From contig NJFT01000353.1 of NCBI GenBank assembly GCA_002221725.1, forward strand, positions 1-27,189: DNA of 27,189 nt. Direction: 5' to 3'. This DNA comes from Scedosporium boydii (Eukaryota > Ascomycota > Sordariomycetes > Microascales > Microascaceae). Of this stretch, positions 18,697 to 27,189 are shown piece after piece. How positions within the stretch are numbered: the first letter of the stretch is position 1; each line of letters opens with the position of its first letter. The position numbers were made by a program, and so were the translations under genes. Under the pieces are notes generated by a model that ran no database searches, was not told the DNA's origin, and worked only from the letters and a program-made list of their open reading frames with translations.

Positions 18697-21351
18697 ATGG
18701 AGCGGACAGGGTCCCAGGCCAAGTCCCTCTTCCCCAGAGGGCCAAGTTTCACCTTGGACGACTTCTCTAACAAGGACTTCACCGTCAGAGACTTTATCGA
18801 CAACCTCGCAAATACAGCTGTCCCCGCCAACCGGAGGTCAGGCCCGGCGCAAGTCCAATTCGACCCCAAACCCCTAATCCGAACCTTCGAGAGTACGCCT
18901 ATTGTCTTCCCACGCACACGCCGCATCCTCCTCCGCTGCCCCGGTCTAGCGCATGGCTAACTTTTAATTCCTCTTGAAAATGTAGATGCCTTAGCCCAAC
19001 TCGGAGAACTCTCCGAAGACCTCCAAGAGAGGGAATCGGAACTCACGTCACAAGTCCGCCGCGCCGAAATATCCCACAACCAGACCCTCGACACCCTCGG
19101 CCGAAAACTCGACCAGTCCATCGAAGCCTTCGAAACCCTCAACATCTCCCTCAATAGCTCCGGAGAAGGCGATCCCGACGCTTCAGAAAATGGCTTCAAA
19201 GCCGGCGCCGGCGGAAACGCAGCCGTGCAGATCGGCGAGAGGCTCGAGGAGCTCGACCGGAAACGACGCCGGGCGCGAGATGCCAACTTTTTGATCCGCT
19301 GCTGGCTTGAGCTCAGCGAGACGGGTCAGCTCACGTCTCTCGAGGACATCCAGAAACAGGGCGGTGCCGAGAGCAAGGTACGATGCGCGGTGATTGCGCG
19401 GCAGCTGATGCGCATAAGTCAGCGGCTTGACACGGCATCGTGGGGCGGGCAGACGAACGGGACGCGAAACGGGACCCCGAGCGTGAATGGTGCCAACGGG
19501 GCGAATTCTACGAGGCACAACACGAGGGAGGTGCTAGAAAAGTTTAGCGAGACGCTGGAGCAGGACCTGCTGAAGCAGTTTAACAACAGCTACCGACGCC
19601 AGAACTTCGAGGATATGATGGAGTGCGCCAAGGTGCTACACGACTTCAACGGTGGCGCAAGCGTGATTGCGACTTTTGTCAACCAGCACCAGTTCTTCAT
19701 TGATCGGGATCAGCTCGTTAACGATGAGGTCACGACGGATACCGGGGCATGGGAGTCTGTGGCAGACCCGGATTCGGAGTCGCCTGGTGTAGAGCCGAGC
19801 TTGCAGTCCCTCGTTGACGAGGTCAAGATTGTGATGCAGGAGGAATCATTCATCATCAAACGAGCATTCCCTTACTACGAGACAGTACTCGCCAAGTTTA
19901 TTCAACGAGTCTTCCAGCAATCGATCCAGCAGAGGTTAGAGGCCGTACTGGAAAAAGCTAACACCATATCCTCGCTCGCCTTCCTACGAACTCTTCAGTC
20001 ATCTCGGAGCTACATCAACTCACTCGTGGAAGACTTGAAGGCTCACGGGCTCACAGAACACCCAGAACCCTGTTCTGCCCAAATATCTCAGACGCTCGAT
20101 CAGCAATTGGAAGAGCTGTTCGTGCCGTACCTCGTCGGCAACTCGTACATCGACCGCGAGAAGAAGAACCTAGAGGAGCTTTACAACTCCCTTCTCCTCA
20201 AGTTTACAATCTACCACTCTAGGAGAAAGAAGGCGCCGACGGGCTTCATGGCGTCTCTCGCGCAGCAAGGAACCCAGCTCCTCGCTTCCGCGAAGGATGC
20301 TTACATGGAGCGCCTCGAATCCTCCGATCTAACCGTGACGCAAAAGGCGATGATGCTCCGAATCGCAGGAATCCAGGACGACCAGTCCAAGAACGAAATC
20401 GAAGTTTCCGAGCAGGACGGAATTTTGAGCATCGAGTACGCCAAGCGCATGATCAAGTGGCTTGCCGAGAGCGTCAGGAGAGCACTCGAGCTTGGCTCGG
20501 CCAGCGAGACGCCCAAGGACGTCAACATCCTGCTCAACCTCCTCCTCAACAGTATGGGCCAAGTCTACGTCGAGACAGCGCTGGACGCCTCCCTCGACCA
20601 GGCCACGTCTCAAGAAAACTCCAAGACGGAGCCGGACATGACGTACCTCCCGTCCATCCGCCCCGCCGTGACTATCACAAACGTCATGGACCGGTTCATC
20701 TCCACGGTGCTCATCCGCCTGGCCGAGTCCAACACCACGGTGCGCCGCAACATGGAAGCCCAGAAACGCGTCGCCATCGACAGCATCGAGCAGAAGACCA
20801 ACGACATCATGAAGAGCACCGTCGCCGTCGTGTCTAACTGGGTCGTCAAGTCCCTCTACGGGCAGAAGAAGCTCGATTTCCGCCCCCGCGACGGCGAGCT
20901 CGATTCCCTACAGACGCAGACGTGCCAGACCATCTGCACGTTCTTGGCCCGCGTGAACGGCCAGGCGCGCCTCGCCGTCGACGGACATAACCTCGAGATG
21001 TTCAGCAGCGAGCTAGCCCTCGCGCTGCTCAAGCTGCTGTTCGAGCACTTTAAGAAGTTCCAGGTCAACGCCACGGGCGGGCTCATGGTCACGCAGGACC
21101 TGTCGAAATACGTTTCTACGCTGAAACAGTGGGCCTTGAGCAAGCAGGTCGAAGGGACCGTCGAGGTGCTCACGGAGGTGGGGTCGCTCTTCATCGTTGG
21201 TCCTGAGGCGCTTAGGGAGAAATCGAGGACGCTGACGACGGGGCCGACCGGGGCAGGGAGGAAGTTGGGCAAGGCGGATTTTAAGGCATTTGTGCAGAAG
21301 AGGGACGATTCGTCGTCGGTGGGGATCCAGAGTGTCTTGGCGGGTCTCTAG
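18697..21351 (+). CDS. SEC10: Exocyst complex component Sec10 (EXOC5)
   Basis: Two exons, 18697-18892 and 18986-21351, are separated by a 93-nt phase-1 intron (donor GTACGC, acceptor TGTAG); the product is 853 aa, against 871 in yeast. Sec10 is a subunit of the eight-protein exocyst that tethers secretory vesicles to the plasma membrane at sites of polarised growth, such as the hyphal tip, and bridges Sec15 on the vesicle to the other subunits. Evidence: the fungal N-terminal block PRGPSFTLDDFSNKDF (13-28) and AVPANRRSG, followed across the splice by FENALAQLGELSEDLQERE. A coiled-coil-prone region follows (about 66-110), then RLEELDRKRRRARDANFLIRCWLELSE and RCAVIARQLMRISQRLD, and long helical repeats to the end. 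The splice restores the conserved FENAL. It converges with the polymerase gene, with 395 bp between stops. Confidence 0.96.
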
Positions 21352-21746
21352 ATGTGGTTGGTCATGAGAAGGGGTATATATATACGACAGATCTGAAGAA
21401 GGGGGTGGGTTGTCTATGTAGTCGGTTGGTTTATGAAGGGTTCGCTTGGTGTTCTGTTTTTTATATCATCTCCCTCTCCCTCTTCTTGTTTTTGTCCGTC
21501 CATCTGCTTCTCTTTGGCATGTTACTTACAGGATCCATCGGCTACCTTGAGATCAAGATACCACAAACTTGTACACCTTCAACTTGTGCCGAACCAATCG
21601 ATGTAACGAGGGTATCTTCATGAATTCATTCTTAAAACATAATCATCACACGGCTGTCTGTCCAAAGCGTGATCTTATCCTATCCGCCGTTAAACCATCA
21701 TCATTATCCTTTGCCGACTTTCCAAAGCCTTTTTTCTTCCCGCTTT
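21352..21746. other. Convergent 3' intergenic region
   Basis: 395 bp between the stop codons of SEC10 and the polymerase gene. It should hold both 3' untranslated regions; T-rich and C/T-rich runs are present at about 21455-21500. No gene is seen. Confidence 0.75.
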
Positions 21747-24299
21747 TCAACACCATCTCTCACTCGGCTCTCTCCATTTCACCCCAAGAATATCAAATAT
21801 CCTCCTCTCATCCCTCCCCTCCACCAACTTCCCCTCTGAGAGCTTCTTCCTCCCCGGACCCCGTAAAACATCCGCATACAACCCCCTCTGATTCAACCTC
21901 ATCCCCTTCTTCGACGCAAGCAGCCGCATACTGCGATTAAAGATATCATTCCCCGTAAAGTAAATCAACGCGGCACCAATCTCCGTTTCGGGAACGAGCA
22001 AGAAATCGATCCTCCGCCAAACCTTGCGATATTCCTTCGTCAAGGGGTCGACGTTGATCGATGGCATGGGCGGTAGGACGCAGCAGCCGTGCCACTTACT
22101 CGGGTCCGTACGCGAATGCGAAGCCGCCAGGGCGGCGACGAGGAAGTTTTCGGCCTCAAGCCTGGCTACGAGCTTCCCTAGGAACGGGGCCAGTTCCGTC
22201 GTGGACTTCGTGCCGCGCTTAGTGACGATGAAGTCGATGTCGCCTGACGAGTCGGCGCCGCGGCGGTAGCTGCCTCCGATGATGAGCTCGACGGTTGGGT
22301 CGATTTCTTTTGCCGTCTTTTTCACGTAGGCGCCGAGGGCTTCGACTTCGCGGCGGGGGATGCGCGTGTTGAGGTCGTCGTAGTGCTCGATCCCGATGCG
22401 TTGGTGCTCCGTCAGCTTCGCCTTTTCGAGCAGATCATCAAGCGTTCTATAACCCTGCGCTATCCAATGATTCGCCTGCGCGAGTCCGACGCCGTATATA
22501 TTCAAGAAAAGCTGCAGAACGCCGTCGTGCGGCTCGGCTTGTGCGTATTCTAGCCTCTGCAGCCGATCCGTAGTCACGATCTCCTCGATCTTCTGCGCGA
22601 GCCGGTCCCCAATGTTTGGCAGCTTCCTTGCCTCCTCAGCCGTACAGATCTTGTGATCCTGGTGCTGCAATGTCTTTATGGCCTTGCGATAACCGAGGGA
22701 CCGCCAAGTGTCGTTGATGCGCGTGTAGTATGTGCACATCTCCTGAAGGATCTCGATTGTCCGCGCGTTCGGGTTGGTGTCTTTCTTGTCTTTGGTTCCA
22801 CCGTGGTTACACGCGAACTGATCCTTGAAGGGAACGTTTTTCCTGCGACGCTTAGAGGAGCGGGTCTTCATTCGGCCTTCCTCTTCAGACCCGGAGTCGC
22901 GGGTTCCCTCGTCATCAGGATCCGAAGCTATAGTGGCGGTTTCGGTGCTAGAATGAGAGTCGTCTTCGTCGTGATCAATCGGCAGTGCTCTATACTTTTG
23001 CATCATATTGATATAACCGGACAACTCATCGCCAACCACGTCTTCTTTCGGCTCTGATGATTTCGAGGGATTGTCCGGAGGTTGAGGCATGACCATGGAC
23101 GTCTCAACACTTGACGGCGCCAGCCTTGACTGGGAATCGTCGGATATTACTATAGGCTCAGGTGCAGACACAGGCTGAGCTCCGGATCCAGGATCCTCTG
23201 CTGGAGTAGAGCCCGAGTCTTCTTGGGACTGCGTGCCAAAGTTTGGAAGATAGTCCCATTGCTTCGCATTCGTAGGTGGGGGTTTTAAGGGAAGTGAGTT
23301 CCTTCGAGCCGTAGAGTCCGTTACCTCCGTCGCCGGCGCGGTTTTTGTATAGGACTCCTTGGTGGGATCACCAACGATCTCATATTTTGTTTGCCTTGGA
23401 TTGAGGACATGCCGAAACGCAATGCAATCAAGAGGAAACTCGTCGTTGACAACCACAGCATCTTCCGATACCGGTCCCTCTTTAAGCATCGACTCTATAT
23501 CGGCATACTTTAGATTCTTGTCAACGACAACATGCGTCGCGTCCGCCATGTCCCTCGTCCAAGTCGCCCCGTGCTCCCTCGCCTTCCTGATGCGTGCTCT
23601 CCTCGCAGGCGCAATATCATCATCCGGTATATAAAAGAACCTCAACCCGGCAAAAATGCGATCCGCCTCGGGCACCAAGCGTACGCCGTCGGACCTCTTC
23701 CTCTTCTTCATCGCCAACCCGACAGACGGCGAAGCTTCCTGGCCCAGCGTCAGAAAACTTCTCTTCCTCGGCAAGGGAGTAGTTTCGCTCCTCGTTAAAC
23801 CGGGAATCTTGGGGGCCGGAACCGCGGAGTCCGGAACGGGAATGGGCGTCTCCTCGACAAACGACGTTGTAAGATCAATCACCCCCTTCTGGTTCCTTCT
23901 CCTCGCGTGTTCGGTAGCGGGCGTTGCGTTGATGGTGGTCGGTAGCGGTGCGGAAACTACTCTCTTCGGGGGTGCGCCGGGCCAATTCTGCGGTCCGCGC
24001 TGGGGTGACTGGGACGAGCTCACCGGATCCTGGCGCTTATGTCCCTCCGGGTTCTTGTTTTCTAGGGACAGGTTCTGACTGGAGTCTGCCTTGAGATGTG
24101 AAGAGCTGCGCGGTGTACCAGCGTCGACCGATGCCTTCTTGTGGAACCCGCGGCACTTTCTCCGATACGCCTCTTCTTCCTCGTCTAGGGCATCGGAGTC
24201 GGAGTCGACATCTGCGTCGGAGGGTCTCTTGCCCAGCAGCGCGTCGAGTTCCTGGAAGTACTGACGTTTCTGATCTAGGGAGGGTTGGCCGGCGCTCAT
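21747..24299 (-). CDS. POL4: BRCT-containing family X DNA polymerase (POL4/Pol lambda type)
   Basis: An intronless 850-aa protein of the DNA polymerase X family, which fills short gaps in base-excision repair and non-homologous end joining in the nucleus. Order of parts: a disordered, Ser/Pro-rich N-terminus with a basic nuclear-localisation-like MKKRKR (197-202); a BRCT domain (about 212-310) expected to bind the Ku/ligase IV machinery; a second acidic Ser-rich linker ending in RSSKRRRKN; helix-hairpin-helix blocks (LPNIGDRLAQKIEEI and IYGVGLAQANHWI); and the polymerase domain. Catalytic aspartates are visible as GDID (Asp687, Asp689) and RRIDFLL (Asp765). The YFTG motif (Tyr780-Phe781) is the sugar-selecting pair of Pol lambda and beta; Pol mu has Gly-Trp-type changes there. 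The start ATG 24299 gives an acidic N-terminus with the QKRQYFQELDALL helix. It is longer than yeast Pol4 because of the linkers. Confidence 0.95.
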   Translation of the reverse strand: MSAGQPSLDQKRQYFQELDALLGKRPSDADVDSDSDALDEEEEAYRRKCRGFHKKASVDAGTPRSSSHLKADSSQNLSLENKNPEGHKRQDPVSSSQSPQRGPQNWPGAPPKRVVSAPLPTTINATPATEHARRRNQKGVIDLTTSFVEETPIPVPDSAVPAPKIPGLTRSETTPLPRKRSFLTLGQEASPSVGLAMKKRKRSDGVRLVPEADRIFAGLRFFYIPDDDIAPARRARIRKAREHGATWTRDMADATHVVVDKNLKYADIESMLKEGPVSEDAVVVNDEFPLDCIAFRHVLNPRQTKYEIVGDPTKESYTKTAPATEVTDSTARRNSLPLKPPPTNAKQWDYLPNFGTQSQEDSGSTPAEDPGSGAQPVSAPEPIVISDDSQSRLAPSSVETSMVMPQPPDNPSKSSEPKEDVVGDELSGYINMMQKYRALPIDHDEDDSHSSTETATIASDPDDEGTRDSGSEEEGRMKTRSSKRRRKNVPFKDQFACNHGGTKDKKDTNPNARTIEILQEMCTYYTRINDTWRSLGYRKAIKTLQHQDHKICTAEEARKLPNIGDRLAQKIEEIVTTDRLQRLEYAQAEPHDGVLQLFLNIYGVGLAQANHWIAQGYRTLDDLLEKAKLTEHQRIGIEHYDDLNTRIPRREVEALGAYVKKTAKEIDPTVELIIGGSYRRGADSSGDIDFIVTKRGTKSTTELAPFLGKLVARLEAENFLVAALAASHSRTDPSKWHGCCVLPPMPSINVDPLTKEYRKVWRRIDFLLVPETEIGAALIYFTGNDIFNRSMRLLASKKGMRLNQRGLYADVLRGPGRKKLSEGKLVEGRDERRIFDILGVKWREPSERWC

Positions 24300-25171
24300 G
24301 GCTAGCTGGTGTAAATAAAACCTTATTTTGGGGCTGAGATTCCAAGGTTCAAAGGGAGATGTGGTTCACACGAGGAATGAAAATTGATGTTTACAAAGAA
24401 TACTTCAGCTTGAAAGAAACTGGATGCGGTGAAGTATCAGTCAAAACAACTTGGGAGATCACCCAGACTCCAGTGCTCCGGTGCTCCAGTAAATATAATC
24501 ATCAAGTGATTCAGCTGAGGTGGAGTAAAGCATCAGCTCTCCCTCGAGCACACCTGCCTAAAGATCACCAAATCTGTCCGTTCTTGATTATGTGGCTCGG
24601 ATTGGATCAAGGCGAGTCTCAAAGTCAGTTCAAGTCGTAACTGGTACTTGGACCACTGAAACGTGTACTTTGGCCTTGGAATGACGCGCATGGAGCGTCA
24701 ATTTAGCACGTGCCTTAGTGGGTTTAGGCAACTATGACAGAGGCGTTGCCTGGCGGGTCATCAAAGTGCGAAGTGCCCAATGTAACTGTAACCTCGATCT
24801 TCATCCTCACCTCCTCCCATCACTCACACCGAGATGCGGCCAACTCTTTCGACAGCGTTTGCACTAGTTTAAACGCTAAATATCGATTTTCCTTGGGAGA
24901 GCCGGCCCGGGCTCGAGTCGGAAGATGCGATCCATCCGCTCTCGCTCCCTTGTTCGAGATGACTACCTGAAGAAGGGAATCCTAGCTAACATATCAAGAC
25001 TGCAAAGTTGTTTCTTAAGATATCTAGATCCTGTTACTCTAGTTAAAAAGGGTATTTCCTTCAATATTTACATACAAAATTAATGAATGAACTCTAAGAA
25101 GAAGCCAATTTCCACAATGCCACCCACGCCTCAACATCCCTCAACCTCACTCAGTCACTTCTCGCCTCTCC
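24300..25171. other. Intergenic: POL4 promoter / transporter 3' side
   Basis: 872 bp between two minus-strand genes. It should hold the transporter 3' untranslated region and the polymerase promoter. It contains a GCACGTGC palindrome with an ACGCG word about 20 bp away, and an AT-rich patch at about 25010-25085. Frames here have no family resemblance. Confidence 0.7.
24706..24713. promoter_or_regulatory. E-box palindrome GCACGTGC
   Basis: A perfect 8-bp palindrome containing CACGTG, about 410 bp upstream of the polymerase start codon, with ACGCG at 24684-24688. The ACGCG core is the MluI cell-cycle box element known from fungal replication and repair promoters. Function here is inferred only. 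Confidence 0.3.
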
Positions 25172-26948
25172 TCATCTATGCATCCCCTGCCCATGCCTAA
25201 ACTGCGGCGCCCTCGGCGGTACCAACGGCGCATTATGCTTCTCAAACGACCTAAACGTCCCCGCATCCCCCGAATACCTCACACTCCCCGTCTCATTCTC
25301 CACATCCGCCAGTACCTCCCTCGTCAACTCAACATAATCATACGCAAACTCTCCAATCTCCGCATCGTCGATACCCAAGATCTCGGCCTCCTCGCCCACG
25401 CGCAGCCTGAGGCCAGGGATCAAGTTCATGATCAGCAGGATGACGCAGGTGCCCACGAACGAGTAGGCGCCGCCGGCGAAGGAGTCGGCGAGCTGGTAGG
25501 CGAGCTGCATCCAGTGGTGGTCGATCCAGCCGCCCTTGATGACCTGGACGTTGTCGAGATGGGCGATCTGGCGAGAGGCGAAGAAGGCGGTGCAGATGTT
25601 GCCGACGAGTCCGCCTATGCCGTGCACAGCAAAGATGTCGAGCGCGTCGTCGATTCCGAGGATGAATTTGAGCTTGGTGGCGTAGTTGGCGAAGCCGCCG
25701 CCGAGGATGCCGAAGATGACGGCTGCCCAGACGGGAACGTAGCCTGGAATATGGAAGATCTCATGTTAGTGGTTTCGTTCGGCAAAAAAAAAAAACGTAG
25801 AAGAAAGATAAAACGTACCGGAACCTGGAGTAATGGAGACGAGGCCGGCAACAATACCAGAGCAGAAGCCCACAGTCGACCACTTCTTCTCAAGCCTATA
25901 ATCAAGCACGCACCACGTAATGCCACCCATACAAGCAGCAAGATTCGTAACAGCCGCGGCGATGATGGCTCTCATGTTAGCGCTCAACGCCGAACCGGCA
26001 TTGAAACCAAACCACCCGACCCAGAGAAACACCGTCCCGATGACAATGTGCGTCACGTTATGCGGGCGGTAGTTAAGCTCATGCGTGCCATGTCCCCTCC
26101 TCTTACCCAGGACCATAGAATACGCCAAAGCCGCCGTCCCCGAAGCGATATGCACAGGCGTTCCTCCAGCAAAGTCAAGACCGCCCATCTTGTTCGACCA
26201 ACCGCTAGGATTCCACGTCCAGCAGGCAATGGGGTCATAGATGACGGTAGCCCAGACGAACATGAAGACGACGCAGGGGAGCATGCGGCCGCGCTCGGCG
26301 ATGGCGCCCGTGGCCAGCGCGACGGTGACGGCGGAGAACATGCCTTGGTAGACGGCGAAGAGGAGGTCGGGGATGCGGTCGGAAGCGACGGAGGGGGCGC
26401 CGAGGACGTTGCGGAAGCCGAAGTTTTCGAGGTTGCCGATGAAGGGGCCCGCGGTGTGCGAGAAGGTGAGGGAGTAGCCCCAGAAGAACCACTGGAAGCA
26501 GGTGACGGCTACGGACATGACGGAGAGCCAGATGAGGGAGAGGGCGGACTTGCGTCTAGCGAGGCCGGAGTAGAAGAATCTGTGATGCGGTGTTAGTGCT
26601 CTCGGTGTCTCAAGTTGGAAGATCCCCCCCTCCCCCGGAAGGAAGGCTAGCTGAGAGGGAGTAATGCGTACCCAATACCGGGGACCATCAATAGGACGAG
26701 AGCTGTCGCCATTATTACCCAGCCTAGATCTCCGGACTGTATCCCCCCGTTTCCAGTCAGTTCAGCTCGTTGTTGCAACTTTTACTTGTCACATCTCGCA
26801 TGTAATGAAACCGATGGCCATCACTCACCTCGTACCAGATGTTCATATTCTCGGTCAGCGGATCCCCTCCCGTCGGCCCGGTGCCGTTATACGGAGCCTT
26901 GGCGACATAATTCAACGAATCCAAGTCGACGTTATCTTGGTCCGACAT
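25172..26948 (-). CDS. Ammonium transporter (MEP/AMT family)
   Basis: The model joins four exons: 26948-26829, 26736-26672, 26579-25819 and 25743-25172, giving 505 aa, with introns of 92, 92 and 75 nt (donors GTGAGT, GTACGC, GTACGT; acceptors all CAG or CCAG). The protein is a plasma-membrane ammonium channel/transporter with eleven expected membrane segments. Visible signatures: SGDLGWVIMATALVLLMVPG (first segment), FFYSGLARRKSALSLIW, the pore phenylalanine region CFQWFFWGYS (Phe90), DFAGGTPVHI (Asp197, first twin-His His205), WVGWFGFNAGSAL, and FAVHGIGGLVG (second twin-His, His356). His at the first site fits the Mep2 group rather than the Mep1/Mep3 group, which has Glu. An NGT sequon (21-23) lies in the extracellular N-terminus. 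The cytosolic tail carries the conserved GIDDAEIGEFAYDYVE block. A TGATAA GATA-factor word overlaps the start, but the promoter runs off the window. Confidence 0.96.
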
Positions 26949-27189
26949 TATCAAGAAACTAAGAACCAAAGACTTATGGTTCAACAACTAGCAACACAGC
27001 TGCCGAGCGTACGCAAACGTAGAGGAAACAAACGAGTTCTGTTCTCGGTGATGAAGTTGGTCGTCGAAGTTTGCTTCTCATTCGCGAAAGGATGTGCAGG
27101 TTGCAGCAGCAGAAACACAACAGGTATGTCACAGACCACAAAGAGGTGTAACAGTCCTTTTCAGCCCCGTGGGATCGGATCAAAGATGA
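26949..27189. other. Upstream region of the ammonium transporter, cut by window edge
   Basis: 241 bp of probable 5' untranslated region and promoter. A TGATAA word (26953-26948, minus strand) matches the HGATAR consensus of nitrogen-regulatory GATA factors but abuts the start codon, so it is unlikely to be a promoter site. No other GATA word was found in this short stretch, and I see no gene. Confidence 0.6.

Noticed and set aside
23594..24078. Several plus-strand frames opposite the polymerase gene
   Set aside because: They are shadows of the BRCT and N-terminal coding sequence, with no independent support.
25178..26596. A 472-codon open frame on the plus strand opposite the ammonium transporter
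   Set aside because: It is antisense to well-conserved transporter exons and reads through two introns; its composition (Asp/Glu/Gly-rich mirror of GC-rich codons) is the usual shadow of the real gene.

Overview
This window looks like nuclear chromosomal DNA of a filamentous ascomycete (Pezizomycotina; probably Sordariomycetes, which is an inference from protein style and gene structure). The genes carry short introns of about 50-100 nt with GTRNGT-type donors, the exons are GC-rich, and every product that can be recognised is a standard fungal housekeeping protein. Gene identities come from reading translated motifs and splice sites by eye; no database search was run.

Layout. Positions 1-10275 hold no gene I can support. 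This gene-poor stretch opens with 41 A residues and contains microsatellites, a long pyrimidine tract, several palindromes, and a strikingly over-represented family of short words built as TAC-N(2-3)-GTA (TACTTCGTA, TACTCCGTA, TACTTGTA). Positions 10276-27189 are a compact block of eight genes: TRM5 (-, four exons, tRNA m1G37 methyltransferase), NUS1 (-, three exons, dehydrodolichyl diphosphate synthase subunit), a small P-loop kinase-like protein (+), an unrecognised 147-aa protein (+), an unrecognised 247-aa protein (-, two exons), SEC10/EXOC5 (+, two exons, exocyst subunit), a BRCT-containing family X DNA polymerase of POL4/lambda type (-, intronless), and an ammonium transporter of the MEP/AMT family (-, four exons), whose promoter runs off the right edge.

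The genes do not form one pathway. They serve translation fidelity, dolichol synthesis for glycosylation, secretion, DNA end repair and nitrogen uptake, and look like ordinary independent transcription units in convergent, divergent and tandem arrangements. Exon joins were deduced by keeping frame and family-conserved residues. All three TRM5 introns are phase 1, and the summed coding lengths of every spliced gene are multiples of three, which supports the models.

The most interesting points are the TAC-N-GTA word family concentrated in the gene-poor arm, including one 11-bp perfect inverted pair; a three-codon upstream ORF ending in a TGATG overlap at the TRM5 start; a short first exon of NUS1 that is easily missed; two unrecognised proteins; a possible eroded coding fragment at 15718-15972; and an AT-rich, MITE-like segment in the promoter between the unknown gene and SEC10. 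I saw no convincing tRNA, rRNA, CRISPR array, intact transposon or secondary-metabolite cluster.
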